Origin: Siderastrea siderea
Lineage: Eukaryota; Cnidaria; Anthozoa; Scleractinia; Rhizangiidae
DNA: 64,000 bases
Assembly: GCA_964030785.1 (NCBI GenBank)
Contig: OZ034974.1
Location: forward strand, 47,998,355-48,062,354
Direction of reading: 5' to 3'
Shown: positions 1 to 11,123 of the stretch, piece after piece
Numbering within the stretch: the first letter of the stretch is position 1
How the letters are laid out: each line of letters opens with the position of its first letter
Notes under the pieces: model-generated
What the model saw: only the letters and a program-made list of their open reading frames with translations
Told to the model about the DNA's origin: nothing
Database searches by the model: none
Program-made: the position numbers and the translations under genes

Positions 1-26
1 TTATCCGCTTCGGGAGGAGCTAACGT

Positions 27-164
27 TTATTGATCAAGACTCTCACTGTCAACAACAACAACCTCTTTCTTGACATTTTCCAGTGGTTCAATGGTCTTCT
101 CAAGAAATACCAGTGTACCCTTACTATGAGGATTAAAATTCATGAACCATAGCCAACCATCTTT
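27..164 (-). CDS. possible 3'-terminal exon of an unrecognised gene
   Basis: Read on the minus strand, 45 codons stay open between an AG at 165-166 and a TAA at 27-29. They encode a peptide containing DGWLWFMNFNP, then an acidic Val-rich tail ending SESLDQ. An AATAAA string overlaps the stop codon, which would suit a terminal exon with a very short 3'UTR. The tract before the AG is not pyrimidine rich, so the acceptor is weak, and an in-frame TAG sits exactly there. I do not recognise the family. It could equally be the decayed end of a pseudogene or a chance open stretch. Confidence 0.2.
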   Translation of the reverse strand, partial: KDGWLWFMNFNPHSKGTLVFLEKTIEPLENVKKEVVVVDSESLDQ

Positions 165-1069
165 CTATTCAATCTGACACGTGACCATTCCTTGTGACCG
201 TGTGATCTGTTATCGTGAGAAAGTAAAGACAGTCCGGCCCCAGTGTGGATTGACTGATTGCCAGTTCTCAATTAAATGGATAACGAATGATGCATGTCTC
301 TTCCTTGTTGGTGGAGTGCTAAATAAGTGCTTGCTTTGTTACTACTAATTTTGGGTATACAGTATACAACGCTTCAATCTATTTTGGGTATATTGGGAGG
401 AATTTTGGGCATTTTTGGGTATTTTGGCGATTTTTTTTCGGGTATACTGGTATACCACTACCCCCCCTGGCCGACCCTGATTATTTTATGGTGTAAAGTA
501 AGACCTGGTTTAATGAGTTATATTGAGATTAGCATCACACATCTGAGCTGGTCAATTGAATCATACTATTAGAACTGGGAAAAGCCGCAGATTACGAACA
601 CCATAGCTTTACGTGGTGAAAGTAATATAGCTTATTACACTGATCCTGTTTCTGACATTGGCTTAGACCACAGCCGATTTTCAAAACACTTTTATACATG
701 CATGTGTCGCCTAGTTTTTTCAAGATGATAGTTTGCAAATTGATCATCGTTGATGAGTATTAAATTTCTTCAAACTGAAAAATTACCAGCCAGAAATTAA
801 ATTAAAGGTAATTTATTAGCCAGAAATTAAAGGTAGGTCCAGCCATTTATAAATATAGACTACTAATGAAAAAGAGATGTAAAATTAATGTTTGTTTTCT
901 AGTTCTGTGTACATTTATAAGTTTTGTATTCATGCCCATTAATGACAGGCGGGTCTCTAGTAATTTGCTAGAAATCTGTTTGCATTGAATAATCTTTCAA
1001 ATGCATTGCTAGATGGAAAAGCTTCCAACATCATTTAGATGAATTCGAAATATGTGGCCAATTGTAACT
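165..1069. other. intergenic stretch, no gene seen
   Basis: No supported gene. Between 345 and 460 there is a low-complexity run built on TTTTGGGTATA-like words. An open frame across it has no family features and looks like a by-product of that run. Confidence 0.5.
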
Positions 1070-1297
1070 AGAATATTTTAAACTATGAGCAGTCTCTCTT
1101 TCCGCTCAGGGATAGTCGAGGAAAACGAACAAGCGAGCGAGCGCGAAAGCGCCTGCCGCGACTCACTACACTAGCGGCTCGAAACGCGCGCCACGTTTCA
1201 ACGACGCGGACAATTTTCGCGCCCGTTCGCTTGCTTGTTTCCCTCGACTATCCCTGAGCGGAAAAAGAGGCTGCTCGTAGTTTAATAATATTTCAAA
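1070..1297. mobile_element. MITE-like inverted repeat, family 1, copy 1
   Basis: The two ends are inverted copies of each other. The left end reads AAACTATGAGCAGTCTCT, then a block containing CCGCTCAGGGATAGTCGAGG. The right end carries the complement, running out through GAGGCTGCTCGTAGTTTAA. The GC-rich centre contains many CGCG words. It encodes nothing, so it would be a non-autonomous DNA element. A diverged copy lies at 23141-23345. Boundaries are approximate because no clear target duplication was seen. Confidence 0.6.
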
Positions 1298-1367
1298 CAT
1301 GTAATCATAATTTTTGTAGGTCAGTTACTTACTCTTTAAGCCCCAATATCATTATACAAATTCTCCT

Positions 1368-1560
1368 TACTGGTTTCCATACAGTTGAACCTCCGCGATC
1401 TATTAAACGAAATGCCAAGGGACTGGCAAAATCTATTCGTTATATCGGAGTTCTTTTCTATACATCTTTCTATTACTAGGCTAAAGAAAATGCTTCGTTT
1501 TACCGGGGTTTTCGTTATATATGGGTTCGTTATATCGGGGTCGCACTGTATTGTACTGTA
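1368..1560. repeat. probable dispersed repeat fragment
   Basis: Short phrases such as TTCGTTATATCGGGG and TTCGTTATATATGGG recur within this stretch, and its style is that of a dispersed repeat. It has no open frame with protein features. The assignment rests on internal repetition only. Confidence 0.3.
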
Positions 1561-1573
1561 GTAGTTGGCACCC

Positions 1574-1965
1574 GGGGGTGGGGGGCTCCCACATGAAAGG
1601 GACGGGGATGCTCGTAGAAAAATTAGAATTAAAACCCTAAAGGAGACCAATCTGGGCGCGGCTCAGGCTTTATTTGATCCCTAAAGGAGACCTTGCTAAA
1701 ACAGACAACCAAATAAGGGCTATGGTGATTTGAATTGCGCTTAAGATGTTTACATCGAATGCTGTATTCTATTATTAGATTTTAGAAGCATTGTTATAAA
1801 TCTTTAGTTTTCGTTCATGGTCTACCTTAAGCGATACCTGTATGAGTGAAAATATTGGCTTTCTGTCCTGAACACCCTATGTGAGACCAAAATCTGCAAT
1901 TTACACCCCTAAGCGAGACGACGAGCATCCCCGTCACTCTCATATGGGAGTCCCCCCCCCCCCCC
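1574..1965. mobile_element. MITE with about 35-bp terminal inverted repeats (C/G-tract ends)
   Basis: The left end (G-run, then CTCCCACATGAAAGGGACGG and GGATGCTCGT) is matched in inverted form by the right end (ACGAGCATCCCCGTCACTCT, then CATATGGGAGT and a C-run). The interior has repeated phrases of the type CCCTAAAGGAGACC. No transposase is encoded. The overall design resembles the element at 47307-47754, although the sequences differ. Confidence 0.7.
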
Positions 1966-2707
1966 TCGGGAGTTGGGAGAACTTGTGAAACATCATGACA
2001 ATTTGTGTGACCATTTCTTTTGTTCGCGTGACCTCTATGTGTAACAGTGCTCTGATATGGTGAGGAGAAATTTGATGCCGATCACTATTGGGGCTTAATG
2101 GGGTAACGGGAAAAAGTGGCGCGGCTATAAGCAATGCAAAAAATCACGGTTTGTAATTAAACAATGAACTTACAAATGCAGCAAATGTAGTTTGCTCAAT
2201 TTGTTACAGTAGTTTCTTTAGGCTTCCTCTTAGACCTAGGTACCTGATCTGTGACTTTGCTGTAACTTGTCCTTACAAATAAAGAAATAAAAAACAATAG
2301 TATGTTCCCTTACAAGAAATCAAGTATTCAGGAGCTAGCCTGCGTAGCAAGCGTTCCCGCTTTATGGCCGCGTGAAATGGCTCACCACACTCCCGTCACG
2401 TTTCAGTGACGTTGCCAAGCATCAGGCGACGTTTGGAGCTCGACGGCGTAGAATATCAATAAGGGAACCGAAAAGTTCGAAAGACCTATGGGGTTGTAAA
2501 TTTGCCTTATTTTCCCAGCATCTTTGGAAGTAGCCGTTTCTCAATAAAATTTTAATTTTTGAGCAATGCAATATCGTGAGTGACTGCATGATGCGTGCAA
2601 CAATTTTGTATGTGATAATATTTAAGCTTCTTCGGCTTTAAGAGTTTACCCCATGAAAAGCCGATATCGACAATATAATGTAGAGGTTCGTTTTAGTTAA
2701 TGCATTT
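1966..2707. other. upstream region of gene A, with a repeat fragment
   Basis: No gene seen. Around 2336-2460 a stretch beginning AGCCTGCGTAGCAAGC looks like a dispersed repeat fragment. No convincing TATA box or initiator could be assigned for the gene starting at 2708. Confidence 0.4.
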
Positions 2708-3574
2708 ATGAAAGCAAACATGGTGTCCTTGCGATGCAACAGACGTCTAAACAAAATTTTCTGCAACCGTTCTTGCTGCACTCTTTTCCTTGGATTTGTT
2801 TTTCTACTTTGTTTTCTTAAATTCGCCGTTCAACATGAACCCGGAGAAGTCGACTTCCAAAATGTTTTCTTGACATCGAATGGCTTTCTCGCTGCTACGA
2901 GGACAAACCGAGATCAAAATGGCTCCTCGGTTTGTGTTGTAGATCCGGCGATTACGGGGTGTGACAACCAGGGATTTGCAGCTTTTCTGCTCTACACTTT
3001 AGATCATATTATGATGTGTCGCGCTTTGGGAAGTGGTAAACCAGTTGTGTTCTGGCGAGCGTGTTATTCTGTTTGCTCGAAGGACTCCAGAGTGAATTCA
3101 TGGGAGTGGTACTTCAAACCAATTAATCGTGGGCTGGAGTCGCAAGTTGAAAGAGTTTTATGTCCCCTGCTAGTGTATGAGGTCGGAGATATATATAAAT
3201 ATCTAATTTGGAACAACAGTTTTAAGAAACGACCTGATGTACCTGGATTTGATGGGAGCCTAATAATAGACACAGAGGAGCGACTGAGAATAAACTCATT
3301 GATTCAACTGTACGCTAAACCTACAGACAGAATAACACGGAAAGTGAGGACATTTTACAACCGGTATCTCACCGGGCATACTGTTTTAGGAGTCCATGTT
3401 CGAGGCACAGATCACTGGGTGGAAACAAGCGAGCAAAGGTTGCCGCCTTTGACAAGCTGGATTAACAGTGCTAAGACAATTCTTGAAACTCTGCCTCAGC
3501 CAAGAAAAATTTTTATTGCCAGTGACAATTATGAAGCTATTGACAAGTTCGTGACTTTTTTCGGAAAAGAAGCG
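2708..3574 (+). CDS. gene A exon 1: fucosyltransferase-like type II membrane protein
   Basis: This exon encodes 289 residues and ends at a GTAAGT donor in phase 0. The N-terminus is short and basic, followed by a hydrophobic anchor (about residues 24-41), the usual layout of a Golgi glycosyltransferase facing the lumen. The lumenal part has SNGFLAATRTNR, a Cys-rich CVVDP region, an NSWEWYF segment and, at residues 230-237, HVRGTDHW. It then has KIFIASDN. An H-x-R-G-x-D motif followed by an IASD-type strand is typical of GDP-fucose-using GT-B enzymes (O-FucT, alpha-1,2 and alpha-1,6 fucosyltransferases). The exact family and acceptor are inference. With exons at 5235 and 8112 the protein is 437 residues. 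The start is the first Met of the frame; another Met at residue 5 is possible. Paralogues B and C share all the motifs. No break is seen. Confidence 0.8.
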
Positions 3575-3855
3575 GTAAGTTATAATTATTTTATATTGCA
3601 GTGATATGCACTCAAGAGAACCCCAGCGCAGTCCAATCAGTTCAAGTTGAGTTTTAATGGATGTCAATCAAAGCCAAAGCCTTTAAAATTATCTTAAATA
3701 GGCCACTTCAGAGTTAGCCCGCGAATGCAGACGTATTTCCGGCTCCGAGTTGTCCTTCCCCTCGTTTTCAAAGCGAGGCCTAATGCACAGCCATTTGCAC
3801 CAGGCCTCGCTTTGATAGAGAGGTTGAAAAGCAATTTGGAAATGGCTATTCCGAC

Positions 3856-4783
3856 TAGGCCCTTATCGATTGTGCTAGCATATTTTTTGGCATAATTTGG
3901 AAAAATGAGCATAATTTTCGCACTTTTTATAAAAGTAGCACTGGTAGCATAATCGGCATTATTTTCAGTTTTTTTGAAGGGAACATTTCCAGAGTCATGA
4001 CTTGCTTGGTCTCTAAGATCGATTATTTTCAAGTTCTGTCCATGGTTCAGTCTGTTTTCGCTCGTCTGGGGGAGGGGGAAGAAGGTTACTGCGATACTGC
4101 GTCGTTCGTCGTCTACAGGACTGTGCACACCGTAAGTAAGGATTGGGTCGGTCCCAGTTCCCGCTTTCATAGGCAACAAAATGGCGTCGAGCAACTTACA
4201 GATACGAAAAGAAGAACAGCCTCCCAATAGGCCAGAACCCGCTCAAAATGCTAGAGATCGGAACCTGAAGCAAACCAAAAGCAAATACAAGACCAGGGGG
4301 GCATTTGACGTGAAAAAAGTCCCATTACATGATTGCATCAATCAGTTTCCAGGTCAGCATCTAAGTGTTAGATGGAACACGATATTTTGCACTGCTTGCG
4401 AAGACGTTGTTTCATCAAAGAAAAGCATTTTGACTTGTCATCCCATTCTGCCATGCCATTGTGTCCCAGCACATATTAAATGTGATACTAACATCGTACA
4501 TTTTGGCACATTAAGTCACCGCTTCTAGTCTGGAATGAAGTGCAGTATTTAGTTGTGCTTTATTAGAGCAAGTGTGTAACTCAAAATAAAGAAGATATCA
4601 TGCTTTATTAACAATATATATATAATTTTGGACTTATTCTGTATTTTTGTCGAAAAGCGTACTTTAAGAAAAGGTAGCATAATTTTCAAAAACGAGCATA
4701 ATTTTGAGCATAATTTTGAAAAAAATCGGGCACTGCTAGTAGCATAATATGCTACTTTTACTAGCACAATCGATAAGGGCCTA
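3856..4783 (+). mobile_element. non-autonomous hAT-type DNA transposon, 928 bp
   Basis: The ends are inverted repeats: TAGGCCCTTATCGATTGTGC at the left and GCACAATCGATAAGGGCCTA at the right. They are flanked by an exact 8-bp duplication, ATTCCGAC (3848-3855 and 4784-4791). An 8-bp target duplication is the hallmark of the hAT superfamily. Subterminal AGCATAATTTT words repeat at both ends. The interior keeps only the start of a coding region with a BED-like finger (4181-4528), so this is an internal deletion derivative. Confidence 0.85.
4181..4528 (+). pseudogene. truncated BED-finger N-terminus of a transposase
   Basis: A 115-residue frame lies inside the 928-bp hAT-type element. It has a basic N-terminus, then FPGQHLSVRWNTIFCTACED, followed by SSKKS and a Cys/His cluster. 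The Phe-x-Cys-x-x-Cys pattern followed by a basic S-x-K-K-S segment and His is what BED-type zinc fingers at the start of hAT transposases look like. The downstream Cys/His spacing is disordered and no catalytic domain follows. This is a remnant, not a working transposase. The family is inferred from the finger pattern and the element's 8-bp target duplication. Confidence 0.5.
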
Positions 4784-5234
4784 ATTCCGACGGGATCGCA
4801 GGGCCCAGAGACAAATAATGACACCTGTACGGAAGGGGAAACTTAATGAAAATCAAACTCAAAGCCTCAAACTAAACAAAAAAAAAAAAAAGAAAAGAAA
4901 ATGCTGATGCAGGATTAGTCTTTTGCAAGTCAGAGTTGCATATCACAGTGCTGACGAAGCTAAACAGTGTCCCCTAGGCGCTAAATCAGGCTGAAATATC
5001 ATCTAGTATGCAGGACACTGTCCAGTTTGTCTAAATATCGGCAACACCGTGACTTGTACTTGTTTGTTACCTGCGGAAGTGACCTGTAAAAAACACCCGT
5101 CAGCATGTAACGCTCTCTCTTTGACAGACATCCACCATAACTGCATTTGACTTTATCAAATTAAGTCCGTTGTGACGTGTGTGAATAAATACCGCTGTAA
5201 AGTAAAGAAATGTCATGCGTATGTTTGTACCCAG

Positions 5235-5480
5235 GTTGCGTACACCACGGCAGTCAGAGCGGAACGTTACCATGGTAAAGTCCCACCGCATTACTTTGAA
5301 TTCGAGCAAAACGCCTCTGACCCATATGAGCGCGTGGTAGGTACTCAAGTGTTTCTGGATATTTTGCTGTTAGCCAAGTGCGACCACTTCTTACACGCCG
5401 AGTCCAGCGTAGCCTCTCTTGCAAGCTACTTCAACCCACATATGAAAAGCTACTTTATGGAACCAGGAAAATATGACAAG
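5235..5480 (+). CDS. gene A exon 2
   Basis: This exon has 82 codons in phase 0, from a CCCAG acceptor to an AAG|GTACAT donor. It completes the glycosyltransferase fold with DPYERVVGTQVFLDILLLAK, then CDHFLHAESSVASLA and YFNPHMKSYFMEPGKY. The D-x-L-L-L-A-x-C-D...S-S-V-x-x-x-A arrangement fits the C-terminal nucleotide-sugar half of GT-B fucosyltransferases. Exon length is exactly 246 nt here and in paralogues B (17079-17324) and C (54248-54493), which supports both splice sites. Confidence 0.8.
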
Positions 5481-8111
5481 GTACATACATACCAGGAGTC
5501 CATTACCAAGAGCGTTCAACTGTCATGTATGCGTACAACGGCCTTTCAACAAGTTGGGCTATTTTTAGATAAACCTTTCTTGCCATGTAAGCTTCGAATT
5601 TCTGTCAGTTACCCTTTTAAAGCTTTGGGTGATCTTCGGTTATTTTCGGAACCTTTCAGTCGTCTTTGGAAATCCTCGGGTGGCTTCGAGTTATCTTCGG
5701 AAATCTTCCTAACGCTTTGGGTTCTCTAAAAATAACCCTAAGTGAGAACACGCCTCTCACAGACACGTGGACACAATGTCGAAATTATACGCTCCTTGTC
5801 ATAGGCTCCTGGCATAATTTATAAAGTGAATATATTATTTTTTAATATCTACAAAAATTATCTTCTGTTGATTGTATCGTCTACAAGTGTAACCTCCGAA
5901 AAGTTCACCTTACTTGCTTCTCAGTGTAGCAGCAAGGGATGCTATACTTACCTCCCAGTGTTTCTCTTCGTGCTGTGCCCTGGGGCGAAAGAAGAGAGAC
6001 CCTGGGAACGAGTTTGTGGGCATGCGTCAAGTGCCAGCCATGACTGTGACTGCCGCGTATCTCAGTTTTATGAAGAACCACTAACTAAGTGTCCAAACAG
6101 GATGGGGTGGAAGATAGTGAGTTGCGGGGTAAGGCTTTGAAGTGAAGAAAGATGCGGGATATTATAAATTCTAAGGGTGGGATGCAGGCCAAAATAGGGG
6201 GAATCGGGATGTACTCTCTTTAGTAAACGGGTTATGGGATAGTATTAAAATCTATGACGAGATCGCAGAAATGGCATCAATAACTGCAAATAGCCACCAC
6301 CCGGGCATACTCGCACCACGCCAAGGTGAGATTGGAATGAGGATTCAAATTGGCGAGGGATGACGGGATGGGACACGAATTAACGTGAGAAATAGATTGA
6401 AAAAGCCCGAAAGAGTTCAGGGGTTATCTGTTACGGTTATTCTCCCCTTAGCCACGTCACTGTGTCCCACGTGCAGGATACCCGCCTTTTGTTGCTGGAG
6501 TTACTAGGGTTACCAAGACCACATGCAGCAGTCGACATGGTGACAGAGCTTATACGAGGGTGGGTATTTCACGGCACTTGCGACCCCAGTCAACCCCACA
6601 GAGACCGATGAGGACTGCTCAACTTCAAGTGACCAAGATTGGTGGTCGGCTATACATGTTAGGTTGTATTGTAAAGAAAACAACGAGTTTGAGTTGTACA
6701 TGAGATCATAGCCAAAGACGCGCGAAAATTTTCGAGACTCCGTTACTCGAGACGTCCGAAACTTTCCGAAGTTTCCTTTAAAATTTTTCGAAAATTTCGC
6801 AAGTTTCCCGGACATGATCTTTCGAAGATTTCCGAAGTTGACCCGAAATCTCACTTGGATCATCTGAAGATCTCCGATGTTCACCCGAAGACATCCAAAG
6901 GAAAACAGAAGATTTCTAAAGCTTAACTCCAAATGATCTCGGAAGGTTGCTCGTGATTAGTGACAGTCCTTACGACATTAAGAACGGAAACATTACCTGT
7001 AATTTCGTTGAATACTCTAAAAGCTAATAACAAATCGCACGGTAATAACAAATCGCCAATTTGTAATTGATTGAATGGCGTGCATTCAATTCAGGGCTCT
7101 TTCAATTTTGAGAAATTTTAAAGCATCACTAGCTCGTCCCATTCATTAAGAATTGTATTCGAAGTTTCTCAAATTCCTATGCAAAGACTCATTACTAATA
7201 TAAGGCACTAACAAATTATATCTGCAACCAGTGGGGAGACTAGTATTAAACTAGTTATCAAACAATACGTTCCATGCAGACTTTTTTATTCATTTCAACT
7301 TAAGAGCTTCCCACCATTTATAAGGAAAAGATGAATAAACTTCCATTTAAAAATGTAAAAAAAAAGTACTAAACGTTTTCGATCATCAAGATCGTCGCTA
7401 GGAATGAATGATGATGACTTCCTTGATCGTCGAAAACATTTATGTATTTTTGTTATTCAAAAAATTTTTTCTTGAATTTTATTCACTTTTATCCGGCGAA
7501 TATGTCTGTTAAGGTAAAAATACATTCGGAACAATTACCTCCAGTTACGCTGCCATGGAGCAGCTGGAAATATCACTACTCGCCCTCTACCCTCCCTGTA
7601 AGGGATACTACAACCCCCTCCCCCTCCCTGTATGGGATGCCACTCCCACCTTCATTGTTCTGAATGGGATGTCAATAAATCGTGAGATTAGGGTCGTTCC
7701 ATTTTTATCTGCACCCCCCCCCCCCCTCTCCCCAAGGATGGCAGGAATTATTGTCAGCACCCTTTGGGGAAAAGAATCAAGAGGGTCCATTTTTTGGCCC
7801 ACATTTGAAAAAACAAGTCCTTCAAATTTTGGCGGCTCCTTTGAAGAAAAAATACAAACCCCTTGAGCAAAACCTGGCCATCCTTTGTGGGGGTAGGGAT
7901 AAAAAATGGAACGTCCCTTACCAGGTTGAGACGGCAAGAGGGAGGGAGATAGCGTGGGAAAAAACATTTCTTGTCTAATTAGAAAAAAAATTGAAAAGCT
8001 TGTGCAAGGGCCAAACTAAGGTAGCAAAAATGTTTCTAATTAAGGTATTGACGGGTGTTGATGGTTACTGTATGATGCGCTTTGTGCATTCTCCTCAATT
8101 TTATCTTGCAG
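5481..8111 (+). other. gene A intron 2
   Basis: This 2,631-bp intron has no gene. At about 5620-5730 and 6720-6955 there are degenerate tandem words of the ATCTTCGGAAATC and TTCGAAGATTTCCGAAG type. The same kind of sequence occurs near 8640-8700, 9500-9720 and 49140-49340. A small MITE lies at 7691-7917. Poly-C, poly-G and T-rich tracts account for the other open frames. Confidence 0.65.
7691..7917. mobile_element. small MITE with about 29-bp inverted ends
   Basis: The left end, GGGTCGTTCCATTTTTATCT followed by a C-run, is matched in inverted form by the right end, a G-run then GGGATAAAAAATGGAACGTC. The element is 227 bp with no coding capacity. Several overlapping open frames across it are artefacts of the composition. 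No target duplication could be assigned. Confidence 0.6.
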
Positions 8112-8312
8112 AGAGAAAACAAGAATCGTCGATTCCGAGGGAGAAAAATCAATGAAATAAAAGATGAAGTGGAACAAGGAGATCCTAACAATGATAAGCT
8201 GACCACACTCAAGTGTTTTGAGAAGAATGCTGCGACAAGCCCTTGCCCAGACGCAGCCAAAGGAAAATTCATTAATTTCGAAGAGGCTCGAAGTTTCGTA
8301 ACACATCTCTGA
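8112..8312 (+). CDS. gene A exon 3 (C-terminal exon)
   Basis: A TTTTATCTTGCAG acceptor ends at 8111. The next 66 codons run in phase 0 to a TGA and finish the protein. The peptide starts RENKNRRF, is charged, and ends with NAATSPCPDAAKGKFINFEE followed by ARSFVTHL. The same C-terminal block occurs at 15664-15888 and 51576-51794, always downstream of exon 2 on the same strand, so it belongs to the gene. The block has one conserved Cys in S-P-C-P. Its role is unknown. It is not part of a fucosyltransferase core that I recognise and may be a lineage-specific lumenal tail. Confidence 0.7.
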   Translation, partial: RENKNRRFRGRKINEIKDEVEQGDPNNDKLTTLKCFEKNAATSPCPDAAKGKFINFEEARSFVTHL

Positions 8313-8672
8313 AAATATGAACAAGAAAAGCCCTAAGGGCATCAAACCCGGCCGTCATCATCCACCCTAATTCCCCTCCCCCAACCCACCAACAGGGTAA
8401 GAAAGTGTTAGCGTTTTTATGAGCCCGTGTGAGGAGCTTACCTTAGCCGTGCATGTAAGGCTCATAAGGCTACCACAAAGCTAACAGTGCCGGTTTTTTA
8501 TGACTGTGTAATCTGTAAAACTATCAGTAGTTGGGGCATTTGCCAGCTTGCTTATGTGCAGGGTTTGCCTGGTGGTGGTGGTGGTGGTGTTGGGAGGGGG
8601 GAGAGGGATGAACTGGTACTGCTAGAAATGATTATAGTCTCGGGCGTCTTCGGAACTCTTATTTTTTCAGTT

Positions 8673-9484
8673 CTACAGATTACACTTGATGTTCTGAAGA
8701 TTTCTTCGTAGGAAACTTAAGATTTTTGGCCAGGCGTCCTCTTGAGCTGTAGCATGACCCTTCATCTCTCCTCCCCACACAAAGTGAGAATCTCCCAGTA
8801 TCCTGACCCCGTGTTTCAACTAAGAAGCATCACAAAGCGGTGTGTACGGCGGCTCAATGAGATGTCCCGCCCCGGGATAACACAACACAGAGCACATGGT
8901 TTCTCTGCCTTGCCTGTTTAAGCCACCATGTACCATCTTCACAGCAAACTCAGGATTGGTGAAGAGGTCGTCCGTCCCGTAGACTAGGAGAACGGGACAA
9001 GAAATGTGCTCAACCGGTGTTATTGCTGAGTGCTGAGTATGCGCGGCGCTGTATTCGCCGACTTTTGAGTAGTGACCATAGCGCCAGATATATCCCTCTT
9101 CTGTAGGTATTCGCTTGCTGTAGTCGAAAGGAATGACTTCTGAGATATTCCCTTTGTAGGTAAACGGTTTGACATAGGCAGAAATTTTAGGAAAAATGGC
9201 CACAACGGTTTTGAAGGCTTTCAAATTAAGGCTTGCTATTAATAAAGCGATCCATGAACCATAACAAATAGCGTGAATACCGATGCTATGTGGCAAGACT
9301 TTGGGGTGATGGCTGAGCCAGTTAGCTGCCTCCTCGAAGTAATCCATGTTTATAGCTGGAGGATTCTCTGGAAGATCTTCATAAGCAAAGTAGGCCAATG
9401 CCAGGGCAGCGAACCCACGTGAAGCGAGGAGAGCCGCCTTGAGTACCACCAGGCCACCCATGCCACCAAGCAAATCAATCCCAC
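8673..9484 (-). pseudogene. BAAT / acyl-CoA thioesterase C-terminal exon with one nonsense codon
   Basis: A TTTTCTGCAG acceptor precedes 9484. The translation matches the BAAT/acyl-CoA thioester hydrolase C-terminal domain, an alpha/beta hydrolase acting on acyl-CoA or bile-acid-CoA. It shows GGIDLLGGMGG, SRGFAALALAYFAYEDLP, FEEAANWL, the nucleophile elbow AICYGSW, the acid in VYGTDDLF and the base in GAGHLIEPPY. The nucleophile is Cys (codon 9264-9266), as in amino-acid N-acyltransferases of the BAAT type, rather than the Ser of most ACOT thioesterases. A TAG at 8820-8822 interrupts the frame. Beyond it the homology continues in the same frame (FVWGGEMKGHATAQEDAWPK) to a normal stop at 8673-8675. 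The N-terminal domain exon is not in the window. It lies tail-to-tail with gene A. Confidence 0.7.
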
Positions 9485-10125
9485 CTGCAGAAAATGGGCA
9501 CATTTCACCACGCATTCCTAGAACGGATTTTCTTAAGTTCCGTTATTTTGAGATGACAAAGAGGTTTTCCAAGATGACCTGCAGAACTCCCGCGAAGATA
9601 ACCCCCTGCCCGAAGTTTTTCAAGGATAACTGACGAAATTCCGAAGTTAACGTCGCGGGAAGGAATCTTTGGATTATCTTCGAAAATCTTCGGAGGACTC
9701 CGGGTCATCTTAAAACAGCCCAACCTGGGAAAACGCCGTTTCCCAAACGCAATATGGAAGTTGTACACTCCTATTTTTGTAGCCAGTTTGCCCTTTGAAA
9801 TGAGGAGGGGACTGTGATCGTATTAATTCATCTCCGAAAAACAATCAATGGCAAAAAAATTATCTGTTACATTAAAAAAGCGCGTCAAAATTACTAGCCT
9901 CAGCAGGCCTTAACAAGTTTGACGAAGTTCGGATGAAACGTCTTCAAAGTTCACGTGTCTTAACAAACCGTTTATTAGTGTGTCCATTGTGTCCAACAAA
10001 CTGTAAACAAAATGCAAATTGTCTGATTTATAGAAGCCATTTGTTCAGGAATTATGGAATTTGCCTACTAATACAAAGGTGTGTTTGCGCAGTTTGTGAC
10101 CTTGTGGGAAAAGCCGGGCTATCAG
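9485..10125. other. intron/upstream side of the BAAT-like exon, duplicated near 49.1-49.6 kb
   Basis: No gene. The stretch contains AAGAT/CTTCGG-type degenerate tandem words (about 9500-9720). Beyond those, phrases such as GTTTGACGAAGTTCGGATGA recur at 49523-49560. The duplicated block runs to about 10020, in the same orientation as its partner. Confidence 0.55.
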
Positions 10126-10134
10126 AATCCAAAA

Positions 10135-11114
10135 CATTCTCATTCCCAGAGCCTACGATCTGTTCTGTCAGCGGTGGGATCGTAGGGCTCTGGTATCAGC
10201 CATTACCGGATGTCGTGAAATTCACGACATCCGGTGGCGCATGTCTAATTCGTTAAGGTGCTATTGCGCCTGCTCTGTTCTCGTCCGTGGAGCTCTGGGC
10301 ATGACAATTCTCTGACAACAACTGAGAAATTTGAATTCCTATCGATCGAGTCGTGGTGCTTTATGGATCGATTAAAAGCTGTTCGGGACCCTCTTAATCT
10401 CCAGCAATTAGCGGAAAACCTGGAACTTTAAAAGGAACAAACTTAAGAAGCTGCCTTTCGTGCCGTAGTTGTTCAGAAGAACGATTGTCCCCGCATTTTG
10501 CTCACGGGTTTTGGATTTGTATCTTGCCTGATTAAAGGTATAATATTATTGCATTTGGGTTATATTGAATTGTACAGTTATTTTATTACATTCGTCTGGT
10601 TTCTGTTGTATGAGAATGTCAACTGTGTACTTATCGTTTCGCCACCCATAAACGCTATACTGTATTACGTATTACCCCATCGAAAATTTCCAGAAGCATT
10701 TGGCGCCCAAGTTATTAAACATCGACATCAATAGTTAATTACAAAAGTTGATGAGACAGTTACATGTAAGTTTATTTATGGACAAGCTGTAGTTTTGTAG
10801 AAAATGCTGTAGCGAGGAAAGAATCGCTGGCATTTAGCGACAATCTCAACACTTTGAATTCAAAATTTGGTCTCTTAATCTGCCCTAAGCAGCATTCTTT
10901 GCGTGGAAATTGATCAAGTCAATATATTAATTAATGCCCTGATATCTGATTAATTCAATCGGAAATAAAACGTTATGCGTAGAAGCCAAAAACTTTTTAC
11001 GTTATTGTGCATACAGTTTGAATCGGCCAATCAAAAAAAATAAATTTTTGGCCGTTACCAGAGCTACAAGAGACGTAATTTAAAAAAAGTCGCGTAGCTC
11101 TGGGGACGAGAATG
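10135..11114. mobile_element. 980-bp non-autonomous element, 9-bp TSD (Mutator-like), copy 1
   Basis: The inverted ends are CATTCTCATTCCCAGAGCCT at the left and GTAGCTCTGGGGACGAGAAT plus G at the right. The flanking direct repeat AATCCAAAA occurs at 10126-10134 and 11115-11123. A 9-bp duplication is typical of Mutator-like elements. The interior also has a short perfect palindrome of ACGACATCCGG type near 10205-10240. It encodes no recognisable transposase. A conserved hydrophobic frame (10498-10734) also exists in copy 2 but has no family features. Copy 2 is inverted at 49719-50689. Confidence 0.85.
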
Positions 11115-11123
11115 AATCCAAAA

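Larger units (their letters stand above)
3575..5234 (+). other. gene A intron 1
   Basis: A GTAAGT donor at 3575 and a TTTGTACCCAG acceptor ending at 5234 bound a 1,660-bp intron. It contains the hAT-type insertion at 3856-4783. That insertion splits an older repeat (about 3700-3855 plus 4792-4830) of the GCGAATGCAGACGTATTTCC type. Confidence 0.75.

Noticed and set aside
10498..10734. Hydrophobic 78-codon frame conserved in the copy at 50 kb
   Set aside because: Both copies lie in the same mobile element, so conservation follows from copying. No substitution pattern or domain supports coding.
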